Assembly (NCBI RefSeq): GCF_001436115.1
Contig: NZ_AYZQ01000001.1
Span: 1-64,000 of the forward strand
Length of the DNA: 64,000 nt
Source of the DNA: Lacticaseibacillus brantae DSM 23927
GTDB taxonomy: Bacteria > Bacillota > Bacilli > Lactobacillales > Lactobacillaceae
Reading direction: 5' to 3'
Below are positions 17,334-25,258 of the stretch, piece after piece. Each line of letters begins with the position of its first letter. Positions within the stretch are counted from its first letter, which is position 1. A model generated the notes under the pieces. That model was not told the origin of the DNA and ran no database searches. It saw nothing but the letters and a program-made list of their open reading frames with translations. The translations under genes were made by a program, and so were the position numbers.

Positions 17334-18223
17334 TGCGGTTTGAGTGGACGTACTTGGATGCGACCCCGCTCAAGTTGCAGAACTTTCTTCGTCAGCAGGG
17401 CTTTTCGCGGGCTCAATTGACGAAGTTGAAATTTCATGGTGGTAGCGTGTTTGTCAATTCCAGGCAACGCAATACCGCTTTTGTTTTGCACAAAAACGAT
17501 CGTATTTTGCTCGAATTAGCGCCTGAGGTCCCGGCAGATGCGGTTGTGCCATTTGATGCCCCGATTGAGATTGCCTTTGAAGATGAGCACTATTTGATTG
17601 TGAATAAGCCCGCTGGCGTGGCATCGATTCCAGATGCGGCCAAAGGGGATGACACGATGGCAAACCGGGTCAAGGCCTATTTGATCCAAACTAAGGCGGA
17701 AAGTACGGCGATTCATGTTGTGACCCGCTTGGATCGAGATACAAGTGGACTGATGATGTTTGCTAAACACGGCTATGCCCATAGCCTGGTTGATCGCCAA
17801 CTACATTCAACGCGTTTTATCAAGCGCTATCTGGCATTGATTCCATTGGCTCGGCCAATTCCGCCGCATGGCTGGCTGATGTTACCCATCGGCCCAAGTC
17901 GAGATTTCTATATGAAACGAGCAGTTAATCTGGCCGGCAAGGCATCAGTGACTGAGTATCAGCTTGAACGCCAAACTGACGACTTTGGCCTTGTGCGCGT
18001 GACATTGCATACAGGGAGAACGCATCAAATTCGTGTCCATTTTGCCGCGATTGGCCATCCGCTCATTGGGGATGACTTGTACGGGGGTGAATTGTTGTTA
18101 AACCGCCAAGCGCTCCATTGCGCGGAATTGGCTTTCTATCATCCATTTCGCCACGAGACCATTGCGCTGACGGCGCCGTTACCACCTGACATGCGGGCCT
18201 TGGCGCAGCAGTTGTACCTATGA
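17333..18223 (+). CDS. RluA/RluD-family pseudouridine synthase
   Basis: The 296-residue protein contains an N-terminal S4-like segment (residues about 1-60) and the RluA catalytic core with the active-site aspartate in VTRLDRDTSGLMMFAK (residues about 133-148) and the GRTHQIRVHFAAIGHP motif near residue 230. It corresponds to B. subtilis YjbO and modifies uridines in 23S rRNA or tRNA; the position cannot be assigned. It is the third gene of the relQ-nadK operon, overlapping by one base, and is followed by a hairpin terminator. Confidence 0.94.
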   Translation: MRFEWTYLDATPLKLQNFLRQQGFSRAQLTKLKFHGGSVFVNSRQRNTAFVLHKNDRILLELAPEVPADAVVPFDAPIEIAFEDEHYLIVNKPAGVASIPDAAKGDDTMANRVKAYLIQTKAESTAIHVVTRLDRDTSGLMMFAKHGYAHSLVDRQLHSTRFIKRYLALIPLARPIPPHGWLMLPIGPSRDFYMKRAVNLAGKASVTEYQLERQTDDFGLVRVTLHTGRTHQIRVHFAAIGHPLIGDDLYGGELLLNRQALHCAELAFYHPFRHETIALTAPLPPDMRALAQQLYL

Positions 18224-18233
18224 ACAATTAAAA

Positions 18234-18266
18234 AGCCCTTCGACAGTTGTTGTCGGAGGGCTTTTG
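18234..18266 (+). terminator. Hairpin after the RluD-like gene, containing the next gene's Shine-Dalgarno
   Basis: AAAGCCCTTCGACA pairs with TGTCGGAGGGCTTT, with one mismatch, followed by a short T run. The right arm contains GGAGGG (18256-18261), placed six bases before the next ATG, so terminator and ribosome site overlap. It nearly duplicates the hairpin at 18636-18672. Confidence 0.75.
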
Positions 18267-18267
18267 T

Positions 18268-18624
18268 ATGGCTAAAACAATTGACGCGCAGGCTGTGCCA
18301 GCGCATACTCTGGCTAACAAATTGCTTTGGCGTTTTGACTTATCACAGCGGGTTTGTAAAGGACTGATGACCATGATATTTCCCATAAGTCAGATTATTT
18401 TTTTCGCCGCGTTGTTTTTAACGCTTCATGAGCGCAAAAGCACCCATCAACATCGCATGTTGTTGACTAGTGGGTACTATTTGATTACCTTGCTTGCCTT
18501 TATTGGCTTGGAGGTTTACCCGTGGGCGCTGCCAATGACGGTTAAGTTATGGCTGACATTCGCTCTACTGATTGCAGGCATGCCAATGTGGTATTTTGGC
18601 GTTTACAAAAAAATTGGACAATGA
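18268..18624 (+). CDS. Small membrane protein of unknown function
   Basis: An uncharacterised protein of 118 residues with a short N-terminal soluble segment and three strongly hydrophobic stretches (residues about 37-52, 68-82 and 88-108), ending in a basic tail. No family is recognised. The ATG at 18268 is preceded by GGAGGG that lies inside the upstream hairpin; an internal ATG at 18367, preceded by AAAGGA, would give 85 residues starting in the first membrane segment. The gene is enclosed by two near-identical hairpins and has no obvious promoter of its own, so it may rely on read-through from the RluD-like gene. Coding status is likely but not certain. Confidence 0.55.
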   Translation: MAKTIDAQAVPAHTLANKLLWRFDLSQRVCKGLMTMIFPISQIIFFAALFLTLHERKSTHQHRMLLTSGYYLITLLAFIGLEVYPWALPMTVKLWLTFALLIAGMPMWYFGVYKKIGQ

Positions 18625-18635
18625 GTGACTGCAAG

Positions 18636-18672
18636 AAAAAGCCCTTCGACATTATGTCGAAGGGCTTTTTGT
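18636..18672. terminator. Bidirectional terminator between the small membrane gene and cutC
   Basis: AAAAAGCCCTTCGACAT and its complement form a nearly perfect stem with A and T runs on both sides. It serves the convergent gene pair. The left arm is identical over AAAAAGCCCTTCGACA to the hairpin at 18234. Confidence 0.92.
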
Positions 18673-18673
18673 C

Positions 18674-19306
18674 TTAGCCTAAAATTTTGGTCCCGTGGGC
18701 TTCATTCACGCCAAGTTGGGCACCAATTTCATCCACATTCTCAGCTGTGATGCCACCACCAGGCAAAATCGTAATTTGATCGCCTGCCGCTTCAACGAGC
18801 GTTTTCAATTGACCAAGGGTCTCTTGAATGGGCGTGGTCAATGGACCGCCATGGGTGAGAATCCGGCTGACACCATGCTCGGCTAGCCAAGTAATGGCTT
18901 CGGCCTGACGGCTTTGCGGAATTGAATCAAAGGCCATATGGAAGACGATATCCATCCCAGCACTGGCACCAATCAGATTCTCCAAGGCTTCTTCGTCCAA
19001 CCAGTTGTCGGCGGTCAAAGCGCCGAACGCCACGCCGTCGACGCCTTGAGCTTGGGCTTCAAATAAGTCAGCTTCCATCATTTTTAATTCCAAATCGTTA
19101 TAGACAAAATCGCCGCCGCGGGGGCGAATCATCGCCACCACGCTGACTTGATGTTCATGAGCATAGCGCGTCGCCTCGGCGAGCACACCTTTAGATACCG
19201 TGGTCCCACCGACGGCTAAATTATCGTTTAATTCAATCCGCCGAGCGCCAGCATTGATGGCCTTGGGCATGTCGGTAAAATTTTCAATGGCAACTTCTTT
19301 TAACAT
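18674..19306 (-). CDS. cutC: CutC-family protein
   Basis: The 210-residue protein has the TIM-barrel pattern of the CutC family: KEVAIENF at the N terminus, RIELNDNLAVGGTTVS (residues about 24-38), MIRPRGGDFVY (about 61-71) and HMAFD near residue 120. CutC was first linked to copper homeostasis, but its biochemical activity is unsettled. Two ATGs are adjacent on the minus strand; AGGAGG has better spacing to the second, giving the start used here. It lies 14 bases downstream of uppP on the same strand and probably shares its transcript. Confidence 0.9.
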   Translation of the reverse strand: MLKEVAIENFTDMPKAINAGARRIELNDNLAVGGTTVSKGVLAEATRYAHEHQVSVVAMIRPRGGDFVYNDLELKMMEADLFEAQAQGVDGVAFGALTADNWLDEEALENLIGASAGMDIVFHMAFDSIPQSRQAEAITWLAEHGVSRILTHGGPLTTPIQETLGQLKTLVEAAGDQITILPGGGITAENVDEIGAQLGVNEAHGTKILG

Positions 19307-19323
19307 CATAGCCTCCTAAGAAA

Positions 19324-20148
19324 TTAGTGGAAGAACATCACAAGTAAAACGATAATCCCCAGGGCAATTCGGTACCAGCCAAATGGCTTGAAATCGTGCG
19401 TTTGAACGAATTTTAACAACCATTTAATGGTGGCCCAGGCAACGATGAAGGAAACAATCATCCCGGCCGCCAGAATCAAGACTTGTTCGCTGCCGAAACT
19501 GTTACCTTCACGGAAGAATTTCCAAATCTTTAACAAGGAAACCCCTACCATCGTTGGAATGGCCATAAAGAATGAGAATTCAGTCGCGACAAACCGCGAA
19601 GCTCCCAGAATGATAGCTCCGAGGATGGTGGCGCCAGAACGGCTGGTCCCTGGAATAATCGACAGCGCTTGGAAAATCCCAATGAAAAAGGCGAGGCGAT
19701 AACTGATCTGGCCCAGACCCGTCACCTTAGCGGGCGTATTCTTGAAATGGTTCTCAATAATGATGAATAAAATCCCGTATAAGATCAACATGGATGCAAC
19801 GACCACCGGGGTGTGCAGGTGTTCGTCCATCCAACTGTTTAGTGGTAAACCAATGACGATTGATGGCAGACAGGCCACCAACACCTTGAACCACAGCACC
19901 CAAGTATCGCTGCGTTCTTGTGGTGTTTTCTTGGTGGTGAGCGGGTTCAGCTTATTGAAGTAGAGCAAGATAACGGCAAGAATGGCCCCAAACTGAATGA
20001 CATATTCAAACATTGCAGTAAAGGCCGCGCTTTGGTTCATCTTGATGACACTATTGACCAAATCAATATGGCCGGTGGAACTGATTGGCAGAAACTCCGT
20101 GAGCCCTTCCACAATCCCAATAATAATGGCTTTAAAAATGTCTAACAT
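19324..20148 (-). CDS. uppP: Undecaprenyl-diphosphatase (BacA type)
   Basis: The 274-residue integral membrane enzyme removes a phosphate from undecaprenyl pyrophosphate, recycling the lipid carrier of peptidoglycan and teichoic acid synthesis and giving bacitracin tolerance. The two signature motifs are [14 protein letters not shown] (residues about 14-27) and PGTSRSG (about 164-170), with about eight membrane segments. The start follows AAGGAGG on the minus strand and a well-formed promoter lies just upstream. It cooperates with the murJ and tagO products in the window. The PAP2 gene at 4033-4698 may be a functional backup. Confidence 0.97.
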   Translation of the reverse strand: MLDIFKAIIIGIVEGLTEFLPISSTGHIDLVNSVIKMNQSAAFTAMFEYVIQFGAILAVILLYFNKLNPLTTKKTPQERSDTWVLWFKVLVACLPSIVIGLPLNSWMDEHLHTPVVVASMLILYGILFIIIENHFKNTPAKVTGLGQISYRLAFFIGIFQALSIIPGTSRSGATILGAIILGASRFVATEFSFFMAIPTMVGVSLLKIWKFFREGNSFGSEQVLILAAGMIVSFIVAWATIKWLLKFVQTHDFKPFGWYRIALGIIVLLVMFFH

Positions 20149-20180
20149 GGCAGACGTACTCCTCCTTTGTCAATGGTATC

Positions 20181-20209
20181 AGTATACCGGCAAAAGTAGG
20201 GATTACCAA
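20181..20209 (-). promoter_or_regulatory. Promoter of uppP-cutC (minus strand)
   Basis: On the minus strand TTGGTA, 17 bases, TATACT. A short palindrome, ATGTC-A-GACAT (20211-20221 on the plus strand), lies immediately upstream of the -35 box and could be an operator. Confidence 0.75.
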
Positions 20210-20234
20210 ACATGTCAGACATTTTTAAGAAAAA

Positions 20235-21272
20235 TTAGTTAAGCGCGGGTAAGAACAAGACATTCACTGCTTCGGGCGTCGGAATATCTTTGACTAGTTC
20301 AGTCAGTAACCCCGAGTCAACATCCCGTGCATAAAGCGTCCCGTTATTGGAGTTTTGGTTGACGGCTAGGAGAGCCGTTTCGGTCAAATCAAGATTGAAG
20401 TCGCGGGGGAAGTCACCTTCAGTACTAATCTGTTGAATGTGATTCAGCTTTAAACCGGAATTATCAAGCGCAAAGACGGCCAAGCTATTGTGGCCACGAT
20501 TGCTGACGTATAAGAAACGGTCATCGTGACTGAGGCGAATGGCTGCAGCACCGTTATGCGCTGTCCAATCGTCCGGAATTGTTGCTACGGGCTGCCCCAC
20601 TAGCGCAAATGTGCCGTGGTCATATGTCAAGACTTGCACCTGACTGGAGAGTTCACCGAGAAGATAAGCAATATTTTGCTGATGGTTGAAGACTAAGTGC
20701 CGTGGGCCAAAGCCGGCCGGAAGTTTAAGAATCTTTGGTTCACCCAACTTACCAGCATCGCTGACTGGATAAGTGAAAATTTCATCTGTGCCTAAGTCAA
20801 TGACGGCTAACTGTTGATCAGGCGTCAACGCGGCAAAATGAATATGACTGGCTTCTTGTTCAGGTCTAGGCCCAAAGCCATGATTCGTCGCGACGTCCGT
20901 TTGGGTGAGACTCTTATCAGTGTTGATCCGGTAAACGTTCACGCGGCCTTCGTGGTAATTGCTGGCAAAAACTAGTTGGCGCGTTTCATCAATACTGATG
21001 TGGGCTGGGGATGAGCCGGTTGCCAACACGGTATTGAGCACGGTCGGGGGAGTGGTACTCAAATCAACAGCTGCCACGCCGCCTTGATCGCCATCAGCGT
21101 CAACGGTGTATAGGCCGTTCGCTTTAGAGACCGCCAAGTAGGTGGGACTACCAATCGATGTGATAAAAGGGGTTGGGGTGGTCAACTGTTTGCTGTCACT
21201 ATCGAAACTGGCCCGATAAATTCCCTTGCCGCTCTGGCGCGTATAACCACCGATCAAAACTGTTTCTTGCAT
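20235..21272 (-). CDS. Lactonase-family beta-propeller protein (6-phosphogluconolactonase-like)
   Basis: A 345-residue cytoplasmic protein of the YkgB/Pgl lactonase family, with seven repeated propeller blades. Recognisable segments are YLAVSKANGLYTVD, GSSPAHISIDE, FGPRPEQEASHIHFAAL, GFGPRHLVFN and HDRFLYVSNRGHNSLAVF. Family members hydrolyse 6-phosphogluconolactone in the pentose phosphate pathway, although several have no tested activity. The start follows GAAAGGAG on the minus strand. It is divergent from the GutA-like gene and upstream of uppP, which has its own promoter. Confidence 0.88.
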   Translation of the reverse strand: MQETVLIGGYTRQSGKGIYRASFDSDSKQLTTPTPFITSIGSPTYLAVSKANGLYTVDADGDQGGVAAVDLSTTPPTVLNTVLATGSSPAHISIDETRQLVFASNYHEGRVNVYRINTDKSLTQTDVATNHGFGPRPEQEASHIHFAALTPDQQLAVIDLGTDEIFTYPVSDAGKLGEPKILKLPAGFGPRHLVFNHQQNIAYLLGELSSQVQVLTYDHGTFALVGQPVATIPDDWTAHNGAAAIRLSHDDRFLYVSNRGHNSLAVFALDNSGLKLNHIQQISTEGDFPRDFNLDLTETALLAVNQNSNNGTLYARDVDSGLLTELVKDIPTPEAVNVLFLPALN

Positions 21273-21298
21273 AAACGTCGCTCCTTTCAGATATTTCT

Positions 21299-21307
21299 AG
21301 TATAACA
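21299..21307 (-). promoter_or_regulatory. Extended -10 promoter of the lactonase gene (minus strand)
   Basis: On the minus strand TGTTATACT matches TGnTATAnT, about 30 bases before the start codon. The -35 region is poor. Confidence 0.6.
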
Positions 21308-21329
21308 CGCCAGGTAAGCGGATTCTTTG

Positions 21330-21338
21330 TGGTAAAAT
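21330..21338 (+). promoter_or_regulatory. Extended -10 promoter of the GutA-like gene
   Basis: TGGTAAAAT matches the extended -10 pattern, 34 bases before the ATG at 21372. The promoter is divergent from that of the lactonase gene, about 25 bases away. Confidence 0.55.
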
Positions 21339-21371
21339 ATGGTTAACGACATAAAGACAGGTGGTAAGGTC

Positions 21372-21734
21372 ATGACAGTAACAGCGACAATTTCTGCGAT
21401 TGGTCCGCAGGCGTTAAGCCCAGATGATCCGATGGTCATTCTTTTTGACGATAGTGCGACTGAAGCATTACGCGCAGTCACTTTAATTCAAGATTTCCAG
21501 GCTAGAACGGCCTTGGAGACAATCAATCTCAGCATTGGCGACACGATTGATATCGATAATCAAGAATTTACATTAACGTACGTTGGTCAACTGGCTAATG
21601 AGAATCTGCATGCCATCGGCCACGTGGCGCTGGTGTTTGCACCGGTACCCGAACATGATCGCCTTGAAAATGCGCTGTATTTGACCCCAACTCAGGTCCC
21701 GGATTTTCACGTCGATACCCGCATCACGTATTAA
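21372..21734 (+). CDS. Orphan PTS IIA-like protein of the glucitol/sorbitol family
   Basis: A 120-residue protein matching the EIIA-Gut (SrlB) fold: TATISAIGPQAL at the N terminus, LSIGDTIDIDNQEFTLTYVG in the middle and NLHAIGHVALVF at residues about 77-88. In true EIIA-Gut a histidine near residue 43 carries the phosphate; here the equivalent stretch reads VTLIQDFQ, without histidine. No IIB, IIC, dehydrogenase or regulator gene is adjacent. The frame is open from 21339, but AGGTGGTAAGG fits the ATG at 21372. A phosphotransfer role is therefore doubtful; a binding or regulatory role is possible. Confidence 0.82.
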   Translation: MTVTATISAIGPQALSPDDPMVILFDDSATEALRAVTLIQDFQARTALETINLSIGDTIDIDNQEFTLTYVGQLANENLHAIGHVALVFAPVPEHDRLENALYLTPTQVPDFHVDTRITY

Positions 21735-21766
21735 GGCGGAAGGTGTCGCCGGCATTTGTGCCACAC

Positions 21767-21801
21767 AAAAAACGCCTATCGGCTAACCGATAGGCGTTTT
21801 T
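21767..21801. terminator. Bidirectional terminator between the GutA-like gene and rpsN
   Basis: AAAAACGCCTATCGG and CCGATAGGCGTTTTT form a perfect hairpin with a four-base loop, flanked by A and T runs. It serves two convergent genes. Confidence 0.93.
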
Positions 21802-21808
21802 GAGTGGC

Positions 21809-22078
21809 TTACCAAGAAGCCTTGCGGACACCAGGAATTTGACCCTTGTGCGCGAGGTCACGGAAATTAAGCCGTGACATCTTGAACTTCCGCATGTAAG
21901 CGTGTGGCCGGCCGTCAAGCTCGTCACGATTGTGCACCCGAACAGGGGAAGCATTACGTGGCAAGGTTTGGAGCGCAGCGTAGTTCTTTTCTTTCTTGTA
22001 CTGAGCACGTAAATCCGCGTACTTATCAACAGTGGCTTGAATCTTCTTTGCTTTTTCGATCTTGGATTTTTTGGCCAA
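21809..22078 (-). CDS. rpsN: 30S ribosomal protein S14, zinc-independent (C-) form
   Basis: An 89-residue S14 with the family C-terminal block [14 protein letters not shown]...[28 protein letters not shown]. It lacks the CxxC...CxxC zinc ribbon of the 61-residue type and so is the C- form, which in Bacillus (YhzA) replaces the zinc-binding S14 under zinc limitation. The start is TTG, with AAGGAG eight bases upstream on the minus strand. Its location away from the S10-spc ribosomal operon is normal for this paralogue. I found no convincing Zur operator in the upstream 125 bases. Confidence 0.97.
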   Translation of the reverse strand: MAKKSKIEKAKKIQATVDKYADLRAQYKKEKNYAALQTLPRNASPVRVHNRDELDGRPHAYMRKFKMSRLNFRDLAHKGQIPGVRKASW

Positions 22079-22153
22079 ACTTTTCGCTCCTTTATGCGTA
22101 AAATATGATATTCGACGACGTGAGTCATCACCAGATTAACAATAACCTCGATT

Positions 22154-22182
22154 AGAATAGCACAGGCATAAAGGCGTGACAA
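22154..22182 (-). promoter_or_regulatory. Promoter of rpsN (minus strand)
   Basis: On the minus strand TTGTCA, exactly 17 bases, TATTCT. It lies in the guaC-rpsN gap, so rpsN can be expressed independently of guaC; no terminator is seen after guaC. Confidence 0.8.
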
Positions 22183-22203
22183 GGAAAACTTATAAAAAGT
22201 AAG

Positions 22204-23181
22204 TTAAATGGAGTCGCCATTAAAAATCGAATTCTTCACGATGACATAATCAACCTTGGTCAAGGCTTCGACGTCTTTACCACCGGCATAGGAAATGGCC
22301 GATTGTAGGTCTTCTTGCATCTCATTTAAGGTGTCAGCCAGCTTGCCTTTAACGGGCATCAGCATCTTCTTGCCTTCGACATTATGATGTTCACCCTTTT
22401 GATATTCGGATGCGGAACCAAAGTATTCTTGGTAGAGCTGACCGTCAACTTCGACTTTTTTACCGGGTGTTTCTTCGTGACCGGCAAACAGGGAGCCAAT
22501 CATGCACATGGTGGCGCCAAAACGAATTGATTTGGCAATGTCGCCGTGAGTGCGAATGCCACCGTCAGCGATAATCGGCTTGCGAGCCGACTTGGCACAC
22601 CAGCGTAGCGCCGCTAACTGCCAGCCGCCGGTCCCAAAGCCAGTCTTAATTTTGGTAATACAAACTTTACCGGGACCAATGCCAACCTTGGTGGCATCAG
22701 CGCCAGCGTTCTCGAGTTCCCGGACGCCTTCAGGTGTGCCGACGTTACCGGCGATCACAAAGGTATCAGGCAAATATTTCTTAATATGATGGATCATGTC
22801 GATGACAATCTGCGAATGGCCGTGCGCGATATCAATCGTGATGTAGTCGGGTTGTAGATTGGCAAGTGCCAAGTCTTCAATGAAAGCAAACTCTTCTTCT
22901 TTGACCCCAACAGAGATTGAGGCAATCAAGTTACGGCGCTTCATGTCGGCGATGAAGTCCGCCCGCCGTTCGGGATTAAATCGGTGCATGACATAGAAGT
23001 AGTCATGTTCAGCTAGCCAAATGGCAAGCGGTTCATCGATAATGGTCTGCATATTAGCGGGCACCACCGGTAACTTGAAGGTGTGCGCGCCGAGACTGAC
23101 GCTGGTGTCGACCTCTTTGCGGCTGCGGACGATACACTTATTGGGGATGAGTTGAATGTCTTCGTAATCAAAAACTTGCAT
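22204..23181 (-). CDS. guaC: GMP reductase
   Basis: The 325-residue enzyme reduces GMP to IMP with NADPH, returning guanine nucleotides to the common purine pool. It shows the IMPDH/GMPR barrel with the phosphate-binding and catalytic loop [20 protein letters not shown] (active-site cysteine near residue 173) and no CBS domains, which separates it from IMP dehydrogenase. The N-terminal [13 protein letters not shown] is typical of Bacillus-type GuaC. The start follows AGAAAGGA on the minus strand. A PurBox-like sequence overlaps its promoter, implying purine control by PurR. Confidence 0.97.
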   Translation of the reverse strand: MQVFDYEDIQLIPNKCIVRSRKEVDTSVSLGAHTFKLPVVPANMQTIIDEPLAIWLAEHDYFYVMHRFNPERRADFIADMKRRNLIASISVGVKEEEFAFIEDLALANLQPDYITIDIAHGHSQIVIDMIHHIKKYLPDTFVIAGNVGTPEGVRELENAGADATKVGIGPGKVCITKIKTGFGTGGWQLAALRWCAKSARKPIIADGGIRTHGDIAKSIRFGATMCMIGSLFAGHEETPGKKVEVDGQLYQEYFGSASEYQKGEHHNVEGKKMLMPVKGKLADTLNEMQEDLQSAISYAGGKDVEALTKVDYVIVKNSIFNGDSI

Positions 23182-23197
23182 GAACGCCAGTCCTTTC

Positions 23198-23215
23198 TAA
23201 AAACCGAACATTATA
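23198..23215 (-). promoter_or_regulatory. PurBox and -10 element of guaC (minus strand)
   Basis: On the plus strand the site reads AAAACCGAACATT (within 23199-23212), matching the PurR PurBox consensus AWWWCCGAACWWT in full. It overlaps the minus-strand TATAAT (23210-23215) and precedes the ribosome site, a position suited to repression. guaC is a known PurR target in B. subtilis. The partner PurBox expected in opposite orientation is not at the usual 16-17 base spacing. Confidence 0.7.
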
Positions 23216-23300
23216 CATAACAATCGCGTGCAATTTTCGCACCACCAGGTAATATACGTGTATCTCGTGTAAAAGTCAATCGTTTAGTTAAAAATTATGT

Positions 23301-23317
23301 TTAATGTTCGTGTTTTT
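23301..23317. promoter_or_regulatory. Second, weaker PurBox-like sequence upstream of guaC
   Basis: Read on the minus strand the site contains AAACACGAACATTAA, one base off the CCGAAC core and opposite in orientation to the site at 23199. It lies about 100 bases away, much farther than usual paired PurBoxes, so functional linkage is uncertain. Confidence 0.3.
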
Positions 23318-23332
23318 AAAGCGAAAGCGCAC

Positions 23333-23363
23333 ATAAAAACCGCCACAACTGAGCGGCGGTTTA
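23333..23363 (-). terminator. Intrinsic terminator after corA (minus strand)
   Basis: AAACCGCC (23337-23344) pairs with GGCGGTTT (23355-23362). On the minus strand it follows the corA stop directly and is followed by a short T run. Confidence 0.75.
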
Positions 23364-23367
23364 TTTT

Positions 23368-24315
23368 TTAGAAGAATTTGCGGCGCCAGAAGAAAATTCC
23401 CACGATGAGGGAGATGATGCCGGAAATGGCAATAGTCGTAATCCAACTGAAGCTGTCGCCTGCCAGCGGCAGTTTGACGTTCATCCCATAGAACGAAAAA
23501 ATAATGGTTGGAATGGTTAACACAATCGAGTACGAAGTCAGGAATTTCATCACACTGTTCATATTGTTGTTAATGACCGACGAATAGGTATCTGTGCTTT
23601 CATGAATGATGGAATTACTAATCTGGGCCATTTCGCCCCCTTGTTGGTTTTCAATCATGATGTCATCAAGAAAGTCCTGATCGTCTTCATCAAAGCGGAG
23701 CGGGTTGCCGCGTTGGATGTTTTCTAAGACGTTGCGATCTGTCCGCAAGCTCATCATGAAATAAACCAAACTTCGTTGAATATCCATCATGCTATACAGT
23801 TCTTCGTTGCGCAGGTTATGTTGCAGATTGCGTTCGATTTGTTGGCGGCGCTTGTTTAATTCCCGGAGATAGGTGAGGTAACTCACCGTCACTTGATACA
23901 GGAATTGCAGCAAAGCGCGCTGGCGAAATTGCGGATTGAAATGAGCAATCTTGCCTTCAGCAAACAAGGCCAACATTGACACCGGCCGATTGTGTAACGT
24001 GACAATCGCTGTTTTTGTGACCACAATCGCTAAAGGCTCTGTTTCATAGGCGAAAGTGTGATGGGGTTCCGGTGTCACTGTGGGCATATCATAGATGATT
24101 AAGTGCGCTTGGGCGTCTTCATCATATTCATAGCGGGCGCTTTCGTCAGCATCCAACCCATAAAGCAAAAATGCTTCTGGCACATGGGCCTTATTCTGCA
24201 AGAGATCCATTTCCTCAGTCGTCGGATCAACCACGTTAATCCAAACGTTAGGCTCAAAGCGCGCTTGTTTCTTCACTTGCTTATCGGTATTATCGTACTT
24301 ATAAATCGCGAGCAT
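23368..24315 (-). CDS. corA: CorA-family divalent cation transporter
   Basis: The 315-residue protein has a long cytoplasmic alpha/beta and helical domain and two C-terminal membrane segments with the YGMNVKLP motif (the GMN selectivity signature) at residues about 274-281. CorA proteins form pentameric Mg2+ (or Co2+, Ni2+) channels. The ending in basic RRKFF is typical of the family. The start follows AAGGAGAAAAAGA on the minus strand. The sequence is closer to the short CorA-II type of Firmicutes than to E. coli CorA. It is monocistronic. Confidence 0.93.
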   Translation of the reverse strand: MLAIYKYDNTDKQVKKQARFEPNVWINVVDPTTEEMDLLQNKAHVPEAFLLYGLDADESARYEYDEDAQAHLIIYDMPTVTPEPHHTFAYETEPLAIVVTKTAIVTLHNRPVSMLALFAEGKIAHFNPQFRQRALLQFLYQVTVSYLTYLRELNKRRQQIERNLQHNLRNEELYSMMDIQRSLVYFMMSLRTDRNVLENIQRGNPLRFDEDDQDFLDDIMIENQQGGEMAQISNSIIHESTDTYSSVINNNMNSVMKFLTSYSIVLTIPTIIFSFYGMNVKLPLAGDSFSWITTIAISGIISLIVGIFFWRRKFF

Positions 24316-24385
24316 TCTTTTTCTCCTTAACTGTTTTCTCTAGTCTACCGGAAAAAAGCATGCTTTCAACTCCGGGAGCAGATTA

Positions 24386-25216
24386 ATGCGTAAAATCGAA
24401 CAAAAAATTGAATTTGTCCAGGCTAATCCGCATTTGTTTGCGTGTCCGGTCTGTGGACAAGAATTAAGGCCAGATCAGACGAGCTTAGTTTGTGACAATC
24501 AGCATCGCTTTGATCTGAATAAAAAGGGAACCGTCAACTTCCTCAATGCGCCAGTGCCCACTGAATATACCGAAACGATGCTGGCTGCCCGCCGGCGTGT
24601 GTTAGACGCTGGCTTCTTTAGCCCATTTGTGGATCGGATTGCCGCTGAACTAAGCCCACGTAACCGAGTCTTAGATATTGGCTGTGGTGAAGGCACGCCA
24701 ACTGCCGCGTTGGCCCAGAGTGGTGCCGCCACCGTGGGTTTTGATATCTCTGCGCCGGCCATTAAATTGGCGGGCGCTTTAGCGAGTGAGGCTTTCTTCT
24801 GCGTGGCGGACTTGACTAAGTTGCCATTTCTGGCTGGTAGTTTTGATACCATTGTCGACCTGTTTTCACCTGGAGCGTATGCAGAATTTGCTCGGGTAGC
24901 GCCAGGGGGACGGCTTTTTAAGGTTGTTCCTAACGCTGATTACTTGAAAGAATTACGGCAAGGCTTGTACGCCGGTACTGCTAAAGCAACTTATTCGAAT
25001 GAACGCGTACTCGACCGTTTATTAGCGACTTATTCCAATGCAACCATTACGCCAATTCGATATGCTTTTAAGGCTTCACCAACGTTATTTTCAGACGTTG
25101 TCACGATGACACCACTGTCTTGGCAGGCACCCGAAGAGGCGCGGGCCGAATTACTGGCCCAGCCGCCCACGGAAGTCACGGTGGATGTGAGTTTGGTGAC
25201 GGTCGCCAGCCTTTAA
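24386..25216 (+). CDS. rlmA: 23S rRNA (guanine-N1)-methyltransferase RlmA family
   Basis: The 276-residue SAM-dependent enzyme starts with the RlmA zinc-binding domain (CPVCGQ...LVCDNQHRFD, residues about 18-45, four cysteine/histidine ligands) and continues with a Rossmann methyltransferase core whose SAM loop is VLDIGCGEGTP (residues about 94-104). Gram-positive members (TlrB/RlmA-II) methylate G748 in hairpin 35 of 23S rRNA and affect tylosin and mycinosyl macrolide sensitivity. The exact target, G745 or G748, is inferred as G748 from lineage. It has no coupled neighbours. Confidence 0.92.
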   Translation: MRKIEQKIEFVQANPHLFACPVCGQELRPDQTSLVCDNQHRFDLNKKGTVNFLNAPVPTEYTETMLAARRRVLDAGFFSPFVDRIAAELSPRNRVLDIGCGEGTPTAALAQSGAATVGFDISAPAIKLAGALASEAFFCVADLTKLPFLAGSFDTIVDLFSPGAYAEFARVAPGGRLFKVVPNADYLKELRQGLYAGTAKATYSNERVLDRLLATYSNATITPIRYAFKASPTLFSDVVTMTPLSWQAPEEARAELLAQPPTEVTVDVSLVTVASL

Positions 25217-25223
25217 AATGGGC

Positions 25224-25252
25224 TTGCACTGCGCTAGTAATAATGTTATATT
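25224..25252 (+). promoter_or_regulatory. Promoter between rlmA and trmL
   Basis: TTGCAC (25224-25229), 17 bases, TATATT (25247-25252), with TG in extended -10 position. It begins seven bases after the rlmA stop and is one of the best promoter matches in the window. It would start a transcript near 25259 that reads into a structured leader. Confidence 0.72.
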
Positions 25253-25258
25253 ACTCTC

